Shown one piece after another: positions 6,561-13,157 of a stretch of 13,275 nt of DNA (position 1 is the stretch's first letter; the number at the start of each line of letters is the position of its first letter). The notes under the pieces are model-generated. The model saw nothing but the letters and a program-made list of their open reading frames with translations, had not been told where the DNA came from and ran no database searches. The translations under genes were made by a program, and so were the position numbers. The stretch covers positions 1 to 13,275 of the forward strand of contig USSR01000121.1 in assembly GCA_900557355.1 (NCBI GenBank), read 5' to 3'. This stretch comes from an uncultured Bacteroides sp. (lineage in GTDB: Bacteria > Bacteroidota > Bacteroidia > Bacteroidales > Bacteroidaceae).

Positions 6561-6647
6561 TTATCGTCTCTGTATGGTTTTCAAATTTGCAAGATTCGAT
6601 GAATAGAGACAATAACAAAACGCCTTTTCGTAAATATGTCCTTCCAT
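6561..6647 (-). CDS. Candidate 28-codon leader peptide of the attenuator
   Basis: The ORF starts with ATG at 6647, about 9 nt after the predicted transcript start, and begins MEGHIYEKAFCYCLYSS. It crosses all of RNA segment 1 and its TAA (6563-6561) lies inside segment 2. This is where a leader ORF would need to be for ribosome position to choose between the alternative hairpins. A ribosome paused early in segment 1 would leave segment 2 free to pair with 3 and spare the operon from termination. A ribosome reaching the stop would cover segment 2 and allow the 3:4 terminator. Tyrosine and cysteine codons are concentrated at residues 11-15. It could be a chance ORF: the 5' leader is very short and no ribosome-binding signal is evident. 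Confidence 0.4.
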   Translation of the reverse strand: MEGHIYEKAFCYCLYSSNLANLKTIQRR

Positions 6648-6661
6648 AGCTGGAATTGGGA

Positions 6662-6692
6662 CAAAGATACTTAAAGCGTTTGTATTAACAAA
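6662..6692 (-). promoter_or_regulatory. Strong Bacteroidetes promoter of the leader RNA and lipoprotein operon
   Basis: On the minus strand the -33 element TTTG (6689-6692) and the -7 element TATCTTTG (6662-6669) both match consensus, with 19 bp between them. It is the best promoter in the window. It lies in the gap after the recombinase stop at 6704. Confidence 0.8.
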
Positions 6693-6703
6693 TAAGTTGT
6701 GCG

Positions 6704-7291
6704 CTAAAATGTTAGGCAATCATAGGTCTGTAGTAGTTCTTCCTGTCTTAATCCTAAGTAGCGTTTGGTTATGGCTATGTTGGAATGATTGAACAACTCC
6801 ATTAATTTGACTAAAGCAAGTTCAGCGTTATCTGCATTCTGATTATAAACTTGTCTGCCAAATGTTTTTCTTAGACTATGGCAACTAAAGTTCTTAATTG
6901 ATAGCTTGTACTCTGCTTTAATCTCCTTTAGAATAATGTTAATCCTTTGGATTGTGTACACTGTTCCCTTTTGACTGACTAAAACAGGTGCATTAATTCC
7001 AATGGGATTAATTTGCTTGTAACAGTCTGCAATATGTCGCTTTAGTTGGGAATTAATTCTAATGGTACGTTGTTTCCCTGTCTTGTGTTCAATAATAGAA
7101 AATTCGTCTACATTCAGAATATCATTCCACCTTAAAGAAAGAATGTCACTAATACGCAATCCCCAAAAGCAACCCAAACTAATAAGTAAGCTCATTTTGT
7201 AGTTAGCATCTTTATAGAGTAAACGTATTAGTTTCATTGCTTCATCCCATTGCAAAAAATCGCTTGTGGTTTGGCTGTACTTTAAATGCAT
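6704..7291 (-). CDS. Short tyrosine recombinase lacking the N-terminal core-binding domain
   Basis: From the ATG at 7291 the protein is 195 aa and consists of the catalytic domain only. All active-site residues are present: R46 in GLRISD, the beta-hairpin K70 in EHKTGK, H138 and R141 in HSLRKTFG, H169 in FNHSN, and the nucleophile Y178 in KRYLG. Full-size integrases are roughly 300-400 aa. Catalytic-domain-sized recombinases such as FimB and FimE (about 200 aa) invert DNA. A GTG at 7342 would add 17 residues overlapping a palindrome, so ATG is preferred. The gene lies far from the likely element end and a second integrase is present at the right, so its job is probably not integration of this element. 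Dyads at 7320-7394 suggest its own sites or operator. Confidence 0.82.
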   Translation of the reverse strand: MHLKYSQTTSDFLQWDEAMKLIRLLYKDANYKMSLLISLGCFWGLRISDILSLRWNDILNVDEFSIIEHKTGKQRTIRINSQLKRHIADCYKQINPIGINAPVLVSQKGTVYTIQRINIILKEIKAEYKLSIKNFSCHSLRKTFGRQVYNQNADNAELALVKLMELFNHSNIAITKRYLGLRQEELLQTYDCLTF

Positions 7292-7319
7292 AATGTTCAG
7301 TTTTAATAGTAGGTGAATG

Positions 7320-7394
7320 AAAGTGAACATTCCATGTAGCACCCAAATGTTAGATGTAATCTAACTACTTGAATGATAACAGAATGTTCACTTT
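7320..7394. promoter_or_regulatory. Two nested dyads sharing one centre, upstream of the recombinase
   Basis: The outer arms AAAGTGAACATTC (7320-7332) and GAATGTTCACTTT (7382-7394) are perfect 13-bp inverted repeats. The inner arms GTTAGAT (7349-7355) and ATCTAAC (7359-7365) are perfect 7-bp repeats. Both pairs are centred on 7357. A further half-site AATGTTCA (7292-7299) touches the recombinase start codon. This could be the recombinase's binding site or an operator. Confidence 0.6.
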
Positions 7395-7454
7395 GTAGAG
7401 AAGTGAATGTTTTAGTAATGGTAAATTGAGAATACTGAATACTCCCAAATACCA

Positions 7455-8465
7455 CTAATCTAAAAACCACTTGTATTTCTCATCCCCATGTAAGGCTGAA
7501 TTTATGCCTACTGCCATTTCTGTAGCATTTAACGACCTGTCTAAGAAACTATCAATATAGGAACTCTTATTTGCACCTGTCAGCAAATTGTAGAATTTCC
7601 ACATATTAATATCACTGCCTAAACTACCAAAGTTTTCATCCTGTATGTATGCTTTAGATACACTATTAATTTGTGTATCAGTAAGCAACATTCTTGGAAT
7701 GTCCTTTTGATAGCCTTGTGGCAATGATTGATAAAGTCTCATTCTTCCTAATAGTTGGCAAAACTGGTGTTCAGTAAGATAAGAATCAGTAAGCGTTTGC
7801 ATCAAATGTATGTGTTTGGCTGGATTGTAGTTGTTGAACATTTCCAATACGACACGATATAACTCGTTAGTATTAGAAACTTCCAAACAGCTATTCAGCC
7901 CATCAGTAAACACACATAAGTTACAACATACTTGATTCTTAAACCCTATAAAGACCTTGAATTTCTCTATTCCCTTTTTGGAATATAGATTCATGTGATT
8001 ATAGGCACGAACGCCACCAATAGATAAGGTAAGTTTGTTCCCTTCAATCGTTTCATAGATAGTTGGCACTTCAAAACAGAACATCATTCTCTCATAGTAT
8101 TGTGTCTTGTCAGATTCTAAAAGTTGGTTCACTGGTTTGTGTATAGCTTCTGGAATACGACCTTTAACAATGTGTGATACTCTAATGTCTGGTTTGTCAA
8201 TTCGTTCACCACTAAAGAATGAGTTTGCAGCATCCCAAACAGTTTCAATAAAGTTAGGGTGTGAGATTGTAAGTTCATTGTCCTTAGAAAAGACTGGCAC
8301 AATACAATCTGTCTTTAAATGCTGTAAATCAACTTCTTTTGTGTTAGCTTCAATGAAGTGTAGATTATCCTTTTTAGGTTGTTCCACTACTTCCATGTAA
8401 TCAACTGTTTCAGCGATTTCTTGTAAATCACTTCTTCTCTTAGGTAGTAAGTCTAATGCTTCCAT
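7455..8465 (-). CDS. DUF3871 family protein
   Basis: The 336-aa protein carries the hallmarks of DUF3871: the segment ELTISHPNFIETVWDAANSF, then PDIRVSHIVKGRIPEA and the region SIGGVRAYNHMNLYSKKG. The C-terminal part contains the glutamine- and leucine-rich stretch HQFCQLLGRMRLYQSLPQ and ends MWKFYNLLTGANKSSYIDSF. This family is common on Bacteroidetes mobile elements and has no established activity. Length is normal and the frame is intact. The start is 3 bp after the stop of the small membrane protein upstream, so the two are co-transcribed. It is downstream of the candidate origin region and upstream of the recombinase, suggesting a role in the element's replication or maintenance module; this is inference. 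Confidence 0.85.
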   Translation of the reverse strand: MEALDLLPKRRSDLQEIAETVDYMEVVEQPKKDNLHFIEANTKEVDLQHLKTDCIVPVFSKDNELTISHPNFIETVWDAANSFFSGERIDKPDIRVSHIVKGRIPEAIHKPVNQLLESDKTQYYERMMFCFEVPTIYETIEGNKLTLSIGGVRAYNHMNLYSKKGIEKFKVFIGFKNQVCCNLCVFTDGLNSCLEVSNTNELYRVVLEMFNNYNPAKHIHLMQTLTDSYLTEHQFCQLLGRMRLYQSLPQGYQKDIPRMLLTDTQINSVSKAYIQDENFGSLGSDINMWKFYNLLTGANKSSYIDSFLDRSLNATEMAVGINSALHGDEKYKWFLD

Positions 8466-8468
8466 AAT

Positions 8469-8705
8469 CTATTTTTTAGTGTTCTTGTTCCTCTCTAATT
8501 CCTTTGCTATTCTTGCATCCCTTTTGCCTTGTATAACATCTCTGTAATACTTTGCATTGCTCTTGTTTTCAGCTTCTTGCTTTTTAACACTGCCACGCAT
8601 GAATAGAAAGAAAACAAATGCAATAGCGATTACTGGATTAATGATTAACCCAACTACCACCAACACAATAAGAACTACCACTAATAGATAATCTCCTGTT
8701 TCCAT
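8469..8705 (-). CDS. Small membrane protein co-transcribed with DUF3871
   Basis: The 78-aa protein has a continuous hydrophobic N-terminal half (about residues 6-37: YLLVVVLIVLVVVGLIIN, then AIAFVFFLFM), fitting two short or one long membrane segment. The C-terminal half is highly charged (KKQEAENKSNAKYYRDVIQG and on) and probably cytoplasmic. It has no lipobox. No family is recognised. The ATG at 8705 is the first in frame, and the stop is 3 bp before the DUF3871 start. No convincing promoter box is seen upstream. Confidence 0.65.
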   Translation of the reverse strand: METGDYLLVVVLIVLVVVGLIINPVIAIAFVFFLFMRGSVKKQEAENKSNAKYYRDVIQGKRDARIAKELERNKNTKK

Positions 8706-9111
8706 AAGCCCAATTTTAATAATGAGTACTTTGTAAATTTTGAGTAAATGCGAATGTGAAAATGAAAGCTCACAAATCAGACTGAAATGTGTGTATCACT
8801 ATATAAGCCTTTAGACTGGATATGTCGAAAGGTTTAAAATAGGTACTACTTTTTGAGTTTGAGGCTGTGAACTTTCACGCATATTATAATTTATCTCAAA
8901 TCTTGGTGGGGGGCATTATTGGTTACAGTGGGGGTGTTTAAATCGCTCTACATATTTATGAATTTGAAATTTTAGATATGTAGCTATTCTAAATAGAGAT
9001 AACTTTACATAAAGTAACCTTCAATTTAAAAAGGTAGGGGGGCTTATTTAGAGGGGTAGTTTATATGCTGCATCGTTTGAGTAGTATGTAATGGTGCTAC
9101 TTTATCTATGA
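8706..9111. other. 406-bp non-coding region with G runs and dyads, candidate replication origin
   Basis: No gene is visible. The plus strand carries G runs at 8908-8913, 8930-8934, 9037-9042 and 9053-9056 in otherwise AT-rich DNA. Two of them lie in a repeated context, GGT(A)GGGGGGC followed by TTATT one or two bases on. Inverted repeats include CTACATAT/ATATGTAG (8948-8955 and 8976-8983) and ACTTTA/TAAAGT (9002-9015). It sits directly after the winged-helix gene. Origin function is an inference from position and structure. Confidence 0.35.
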
Positions 9112-9921
9112 TTACATTATAATATCAGTTACTACTTTTTCTTTTGTCTTGGTTTTCCTGCCAATAGTACCATTAACGAGCTTTTTCATTAATGCGTACA
9201 TATTCCTTATGTCTTTAAAATCATTCTCTTTATATTTCTTGTAAATCATACATTCTCTGGATAATGGAATATTGTTACTCTCATTAACCATAATCATGTG
9301 CTCAAACATAGCTTTCATTTCTTCTACATAACTATCTTTGGGGATGTCTATTCTCAATCCTTTAACTTTTAGCACTTTGTAATCTCCTATTTCTTCTAAC
9401 AAATCCAAATCCTTTAATATCTTAATTTGCGAATTGATAGTATCATGTCCCATGTGGATGAGCTTCTTTAATTCCCTCATGGACGATTTTATAATGTAAC
9501 TATGTGGTTCTGTCACACTGAACAGTTTTAAAATGAATCCTCTTAGTTTTAAATCAAGAGTATTATAGTTATCGTAGAACTCTCTGCCAATTCTCTTATA
9601 ATGCCCTTTCATTACTGGGAGAAATGTGTAATCAGTCCAATGTCTGTCTGTACATCCACTATCTTTATCTGTAATGGAAACCTCACCAGTTTCCCTCAAT
9701 TTGTCATTGAATGATTTAGAAGTCTTTCCCTTTTTGTAATTACTCTCTTCATCTCCAACAAATACTGCTAATTGCCCTAAGGTAGTATCAGTTCTCAGCA
9801 TTTCTTTATCTGCTGTAAGTAGTAATACATAGGTTCTGTAAACGTCAGAACAACCTAAGTTCTGCATCAGATTATTGCTCATTACTGTATAATCCTTGAA
9901 TGGTAGTATTTCGTAACTCAT
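9112..9921 (-). CDS. Winged-helix DNA-binding protein, replication-initiator-like
   Basis: From ATG at 9921 the protein is 269 aa; a TTG five codons earlier is a weaker start and ATG at 9879 is also possible. Residues about 145-195 look like a winged helix: SSMRELKKLIHMGHDTINSQ as a helix-turn-helix, then IKILKDLDLLEEIGDYKVLK as recognition helix, turn and wing strands. The N-terminal part contains TLGQLAVFVGDEESNYKKG, which resembles another small helical DNA-binding unit. Two winged-helix-like units in about 270 aa is the layout of many plasmid replication initiators, but I cannot assign a Rep family. Its neighbours (helicase, DUF3871, a G-run region and 9-bp direct repeats upstream) fit a replication module. 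A transcription regulator is the alternative. Confidence 0.6.
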   Translation of the reverse strand: MSYEILPFKDYTVMSNNLMQNLGCSDVYRTYVLLLTADKEMLRTDTTLGQLAVFVGDEESNYKKGKTSKSFNDKLRETGEVSITDKDSGCTDRHWTDYTFLPVMKGHYKRIGREFYDNYNTLDLKLRGFILKLFSVTEPHSYIIKSSMRELKKLIHMGHDTINSQIKILKDLDLLEEIGDYKVLKVKGLRIDIPKDSYVEEMKAMFEHMIMVNESNNIPLSRECMIYKKYKENDFKDIRNMYALMKKLVNGTIGRKTKTKEKVVTDIIM

Positions 9922-10057
9922 AAGGCAAACGCTCAATATGTTGTATCAATATGACTTGATTGGTCTTTAATAAGAATCTTAATTTAGTAGAGCTTAATCT
10001 GTTTCTTTTTCTCAATTCGCTTAGTTTCTCATAGAAATTATTATTGTAATACCACAT
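9872..10057 (-). CDS. Small basic ORF overlapping the winged-helix gene start
   Basis: The 61-codon ORF begins MWYYNNNFYEKLSELRKRNR and is rich in basic and aromatic residues. Its last 50 bp overlap the beginning of the winged-helix gene in another frame, which would allow translational coupling. No family is recognised. It could be a genuine small regulator, or chance. An ancestral fusion with the next gene broken by a frameshift is possible but nothing in the sequence proves it. It lies just below a strong hairpin at 10084-10126. Confidence 0.35.
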   Translation of the reverse strand: MWYYNNNFYEKLSELRKRNRLSSTKLRFLLKTNQVILIQHIERLPYELRNTTIQGLYSNEQ

Positions 10058-10083
10058 ATTAATTGATTTGTGTATTATTACTT

Positions 10084-10126
10084 AGCTCACCTACTAAAAA
10101 GTTCGCAAGAACTTTGCAGGTAGGCT
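10084..10126. promoter_or_regulatory. Strong hairpin upstream of the winged-helix operon
   Basis: AAAGTTC (10098-10104) and GAACTTT (10109-10115) are perfect arms around the loop GCAA. After a small internal loop, CCTAC (10090-10094) pairs with GTAGG (10120-10124). It lies about 30 bp before the ATG at 10057. It could be a leader structure, an operator or a weak terminator of the gene upstream. Confidence 0.45.
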
Positions 10127-10130
10127 ATAT

Positions 10131-10153
10131 GGAATGTAGTATCTGGAATGTAG
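10131..10153 (+). repeat. Two 9-bp direct repeats, iteron-like
   Basis: GGAATGTAG occurs at 10131-10139 and 10145-10153, a 14-bp period. The pair lies upstream of the winged-helix gene and is followed by a G run at 10156. Only two copies are present, so an iteron role is tentative. Confidence 0.35.
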
Positions 10154-10243
10154 ACAGGGGGTGAAAGAGCACGCTTCAAAAAGTGAATAAGCACACCCTT
10201 ATAATCTTATAAAATTAACTCTTTATCTCAGATTATTATGTTT

Positions 10244-10417
10244 TTAGTAAGCCAACATCTGTAACAGTACATAAGTGGTAAATCTCTTACCTTGTTTCAT
10301 TCTCCTACATCTCATGTAATTGTTAAGGGTAGCCCACAGGCTTACGTGTCGTTTGGTATCTGGTACTCCCTGTTTTAGTGCTTTTTCTCTAATTTGCTCA
10401 TAGGTAAATTCTTCCAT
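10244..10417 (-). CDS. Small basic protein of unknown function
   Basis: From the ATG at 10417 the protein has 57 residues and is strongly basic. It has an N-terminal helix EEFTYEQIREKALKQGVPDT, then KRHVSLWATLNNYMRCRRMKQG and KRFTTYVLLQMLAY. A TTG at 10456 would add 13 residues but is a less likely start. The composition suggests nucleic-acid binding, though no motif is definite. An exact -7 element lies about 85 bp upstream at 10503-10510. It is transcribed alone, between the helicase terminator region and the winged-helix gene. No family is recognised. Confidence 0.5.
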   Translation of the reverse strand: MEEFTYEQIREKALKQGVPDTKRHVSLWATLNNYMRCRRMKQGKRFTTYVLLQMLAY

Positions 10418-10502
10418 TGTGGTAAACTTGACTTTAGATAGGTTATTTGTCGTCAATCTTGGTAAGTTGGAAGTGTCTGTATTTCATTTACTTGAAGTAA
10501 TA

Positions 10503-10510
10503 CAAAGATA
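10503..10510 (-). promoter_or_regulatory. -7 element for the 57-aa basic protein
   Basis: TATCTTTG on the minus strand matches TAnnTTTG. The -33 region at the expected distance (TTAG) is weak. The rest of 10511-10680 holds no gene, only a loose inverted repeat TTCAG/CTGAA. Confidence 0.4.
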
Positions 10511-10681
10511 CTGAACTTCTGGTAAGTGTCCTAATGAAAAGACCACAACTTTGAATAGTCATATTTAAGTAATGATGATACCCAATAATTCAGATTGTCG
10601 ATAACTGAACTATTAGATATGATATTTTAGATGTTATTGATAATTGTGAATTGATTTCAAACATTCAACTTTTTTTTAAGG

Positions 10682-10726
10682 GGGGCTATAAAAACCTTCT
10701 TCCTCAAAAAAAGTAGTGGTAGCCCC
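10682..10726 (-). terminator. Hairpin after the helicase gene
   Basis: GGGGCTA (10682-10688) and TAGCCCC (10720-10726) form the base of a hairpin, with CC/GG pairs (10695-10696 and 10718-10719) further in. It lies 9 bp after the helicase stop. The downstream tract is A-rich rather than T-rich on the transcribed strand, so termination is only probable. Confidence 0.45.
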
Positions 10727-10734
10727 AACTCTTC

Positions 10735-12555
10735 TTAAACTCTTTCGCTGATAATCAGTTTAGCCTTATCCTTACCAATCCAAGAATCGTCTGTATGAAA
10801 GAACTCATCAATAGTTCTGCTTGTAATAGCTTTATGGGCAGGAACTTCCATTAATTCATAGATGCGTTTGATTTCTTTCTTAATGTAATCTAACTTGTAC
10901 TTTTGTCCTACCTTAAATGAGTTCTTAATTAGTAAGATGGTTTCCCCTCCTTGACTTTTACCTTTATACTGTTTTAAAATTATAGCTTCCTTTATTTTGG
11001 GTTGAGAATAATTCAAACGTTCTATTTCTTCTTTTCCTAAACAGTCGTATGCTTCCACTATAAAAGCATCAGTCCAGATAAGCTCTTTCTTAAACTCTAT
11101 ATCCATTTCTGTAATACACTCACCCAACATATCCAGTTGCGCAACTACTACTTTTCGTTTCTCCTTGATTGATATGGATTTATTTTCTCGCTTAAGTCGC
11201 TCTGTATCTCCTAATGGATAGTAGAAGTTCATCATTTCAACATGGAAAGTATCTACATTCTTATAAGCATTAATGAGTGAATTCTTATCGTGATAATATC
11301 CTTTTAAGGTTTCTTCGTTGATATAATTGTCGATGGCAAACCAGTTCTTGTTATTATTCTTATCAAGTAATCTGTTATATGGTAGGCTGTCAAGTGCTGA
11401 ACGATATGCGTCTCTTGCTTCCTTAGTCGTGGCTGTGTTATAGTAACTGGTTAGGGTGTTGTAAATGGCTTCACTACTATTGATGAATTGCTTAATTTCT
11501 TCTGGGCTTCGTTGAGGTAAGTCCTGTTTTGTATTGGTAATATGAATAATATTGGAAACTCCATTCCTAAATCTTCCTATTATCTGGATAACATCACTGT
11601 AAGGGTCTGTCATAGTTTGCTCTGCAAAGAAAATATCAGTTATGATAATAACGTCTGGCTTTTCTTCCAATTCAATATCCAATGCGTTATAGTATCTGGA
11701 AGTAAAGAAGTTGTGTTGTTTCATGTGTTCTTTACTCCATTTGGGATATGCGTTCTTGAACTTCTGTTGCTTTAACTTATCCACACTTTTTGGAGCGCAA
11801 AAGACTGCTGAATTGTCCAAAATATTCATTTGCGTCATTAGTGAATAGATAACATCTGCTGAATTTATAAAGAAGCAATTACACTGATTATTGTCATTGT
11901 TATTCTTGCCTCTAATTAATGAAAGAACGTCTTTTGTATCTTTTAATATATTATTGGTATGGCTAATCAGTATAGTTTTGGTATAGTCGAATGTAGGTTT
12001 AATTTCTATAATTTGAAAATTCTGTTTACCAAAGCGAGGGTCTGTTAATTCTATAGGTGTAGCTGATACGAGGGCTTTTTGTTCAAATTCAAAGAAATCA
12101 TCAAGGGGTAATGTTATATCACCTCTGTAATCAATATCCTTAACAACTTTATGGCATTCGTCGAATAATAGAAAACATTTGAAACGTATATCCATATCCA
12201 TTGCTTCAAAAGCATCTTTTACTTTCTTAAAACTCTCTGGGGTAGTAAGTATCTTGTAATACTTGTGCTTACTCTTTTCCAGATATTTAATTATATCGTC
12301 TGTATAGATACCTTCATATACTCCAAACAGGTTGTCTTCCTTATGTTTGCTATCATTGCATTTACCTATAATAACAGGAACATTAGGCTCTACAATGATA
12401 GAATTCCTGTTAGCTTTGATTTCACCATAGGTAGCACCAAGTCCAGTGAGTTTTTTATAAAGTATGGTATTAGTAGGGATTTCTGGTAGTACCTCTGTCA
12501 GATACTGAATCTTTTTGTTGGTAGTATCTCTTATCTCTATATGCTTGATTATCAT
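10735..12555 (-). CDS. DEAD/DEAH-type (DECH-box) helicase with a degenerate P-loop
   Basis: The 606-aa protein has superfamily 2 helicase motifs in the right order. A motif I position reads TGLGATYGE (37-45), motif II is DECH (132-135), motif III is SATP (164-167) and motif VI is QIIGRFRNG (324-332). The motif I segment lacks the usual GKT/GKS lysine, having GATY instead. This variant is, as far as I recall, seen in helicases of Bacteroidetes phages and mobile elements, so it need not mean loss of activity. The C-terminal half (about 345-606) is unassigned and may bind DNA or a partner. It would unwind DNA during replication of the element or act on its DNA during transfer. It lies 54 bp after the 151-aa gene and both are probably on one transcript. 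Confidence 0.8.
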   Translation of the reverse strand: MIIKHIEIRDTTNKKIQYLTEVLPEIPTNTILYKKLTGLGATYGEIKANRNSIIVEPNVPVIIGKCNDSKHKEDNLFGVYEGIYTDDIIKYLEKSKHKYYKILTTPESFKKVKDAFEAMDMDIRFKCFLLFDECHKVVKDIDYRGDITLPLDDFFEFEQKALVSATPIELTDPRFGKQNFQIIEIKPTFDYTKTILISHTNNILKDTKDVLSLIRGKNNNDNNQCNCFFINSADVIYSLMTQMNILDNSAVFCAPKSVDKLKQQKFKNAYPKWSKEHMKQHNFFTSRYYNALDIELEEKPDVIIITDIFFAEQTMTDPYSDVIQIIGRFRNGVSNIIHITNTKQDLPQRSPEEIKQFINSSEAIYNTLTSYYNTATTKEARDAYRSALDSLPYNRLLDKNNNKNWFAIDNYINEETLKGYYHDKNSLINAYKNVDTFHVEMMNFYYPLGDTERLKRENKSISIKEKRKVVVAQLDMLGECITEMDIEFKKELIWTDAFIVEAYDCLGKEEIERLNYSQPKIKEAIILKQYKGKSQGGETILLIKNSFKVGQKYKLDYIKKEIKRIYELMEVPAHKAITSRTIDEFFHTDDSWIGKDKAKLIISERV

Positions 12556-12609
12556 TGTACTTCTCTGATTGGTAGGGTATGAATAACTTCTCTTATGTAG
12601 GTCGTTAAG

Positions 12610-13065
12610 CTAAATTGCAAACCCTTTTTCTCTTAGGTAATCTATTAATTCTTCTGTACGCCTAACTTTAAACAATACTTTACCATTTGCAAATGAAGCC
12701 AAAGCACTAATGTAGCCATTTACTTCTCTAAATAGAGGGGTGCAATGTACATGAAACTCGCAATCAATAAACGCATGTAGCATTGCTAATTGGAAATCAC
12801 CACCAATATTTTCTTCTGGAGTAACTTGGGATGGCTTTACACCATAGTCTTCTGTCTCTCCTTTCTGCATGTATCTGAGTAACCAGAAGAAACCTTCTTC
12901 TGATAATTGATATTTAAACTTTGCTTCTGTTTTGGATTCTAACCAAGCACAGTCATATCCTCCTTTATCCATGCCTAATTGCATGCTGATGCGTTCCTTT
13001 TTTAACATTATGGATTTAATGGCATTGTGTGCTCCAACATTATCGTAGGCATTAATCTGTTCCAT
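12610..13065 (-). CDS. Unrecognised protein upstream of the helicase
   Basis: The 151-aa soluble protein opens MEQINAYDNVGAHNAIKSIM. It has a central aromatic and charged region (EEGFFWLLRYMQKGETEDYG) and ends RRTEELIDYLREKGFAI. A histidine pair in CEFHVHCTPLF (about residues 101-111) is notable but no metal-site family is evident. I do not recognise it. It is the first gene after the integrase terminator and lies 54 bp before the helicase, so it is likely a helicase partner or an early regulator. A possible -7 element TAACTTTA (13090-13097) is one mismatch from consensus. Confidence 0.62.
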   Translation of the reverse strand: MEQINAYDNVGAHNAIKSIMLKKERISMQLGMDKGGYDCAWLESKTEAKFKYQLSEEGFFWLLRYMQKGETEDYGVKPSQVTPEENIGGDFQLAMLHAFIDCEFHVHCTPLFREVNGYISALASFANGKVLFKVRRTEELIDYLREKGFAI

Positions 13066-13104
13066 TCATATATTAATTAAATTCTGGTGTAAAGTTAAAA
13101 AGAA

Positions 13105-13138
13105 AATCCCACCTACATTGCTTACTGTAAGTGGGATT
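13105..13138 (-). terminator. Terminator of the integrase gene
   Basis: AATCCCAC (13105-13112) and GTGGGATT (13131-13138) are perfect 8-bp arms with an 18-nt loop. T-rich sequence follows on the transcribed side. It lies 20 bp after the integrase stop at 13158. Confidence 0.75.
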
Positions 13139-13157
13139 GATTGGATTTTAACTAACC

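Larger units (their letters stand above)
6412..6656 (-). ncRNA. Structured leader RNA with four alternating segments: attenuator-like
   Basis: The transcript begins near 6656, below a near-perfect promoter. Segment 1 (6624-6606) pairs with segment 2 (6570-6551) through 19 base pairs and one bulge. Segment 2 also pairs with segment 3 (6500 to about 6474) through about 21 pairs. That second hairpin extends by imperfect pairing out to ATTCATC at both ends (6444-6450 and 6598-6604). Segment 3 can pair with segment 4 and form a terminator with a T run. The folds 1:2 plus 3:4 and 2:3 alone exclude each other, the logic of a transcription attenuator. It could also act as a separate RNA of about 240 nt. 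No reverse transcriptase is near, so a retron RNA is unlikely. Confidence 0.6.

Noticed and set aside
6444..6604. Retron msr-msd RNA
   Set aside because: The long inverted structure is reminiscent of one, but no reverse transcriptase is present in the window. The four-segment pairing plus T run is better explained as an attenuator.
6444..6604. MITE or insertion-sequence relic
   Set aside because: The imperfect palindrome has short, unremarkable ends, no evident target duplication, and its inner segments pair alternately rather than as one simple palindrome.
8905..8934. Stable G-quadruplex
   Set aside because: Only two tracts of three or more G lie close together and the other two are GG pairs. 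The propensity is modest and cannot be asserted by eye.
9872..10057. Frameshift splitting one longer winged-helix gene
   Set aside because: The two reading frames overlap by 50 bp and the downstream frame has its own ATG. Without a homologue there is no evidence for an ancestral fusion.
11542..12489. Plus-strand frames opposite the helicase
   Set aside because: Both lie antisense to a 606-codon gene with ordered helicase motifs and show no protein-like features.
13116..13143. Second attachment-like site, because ATTGCTT and CTGTAA occur here as in the dyad at 1275-1316
   Set aside because: Order and spacing differ and the matches are only 6-7 bp. The sequence is accounted for by the integrase terminator hairpin.
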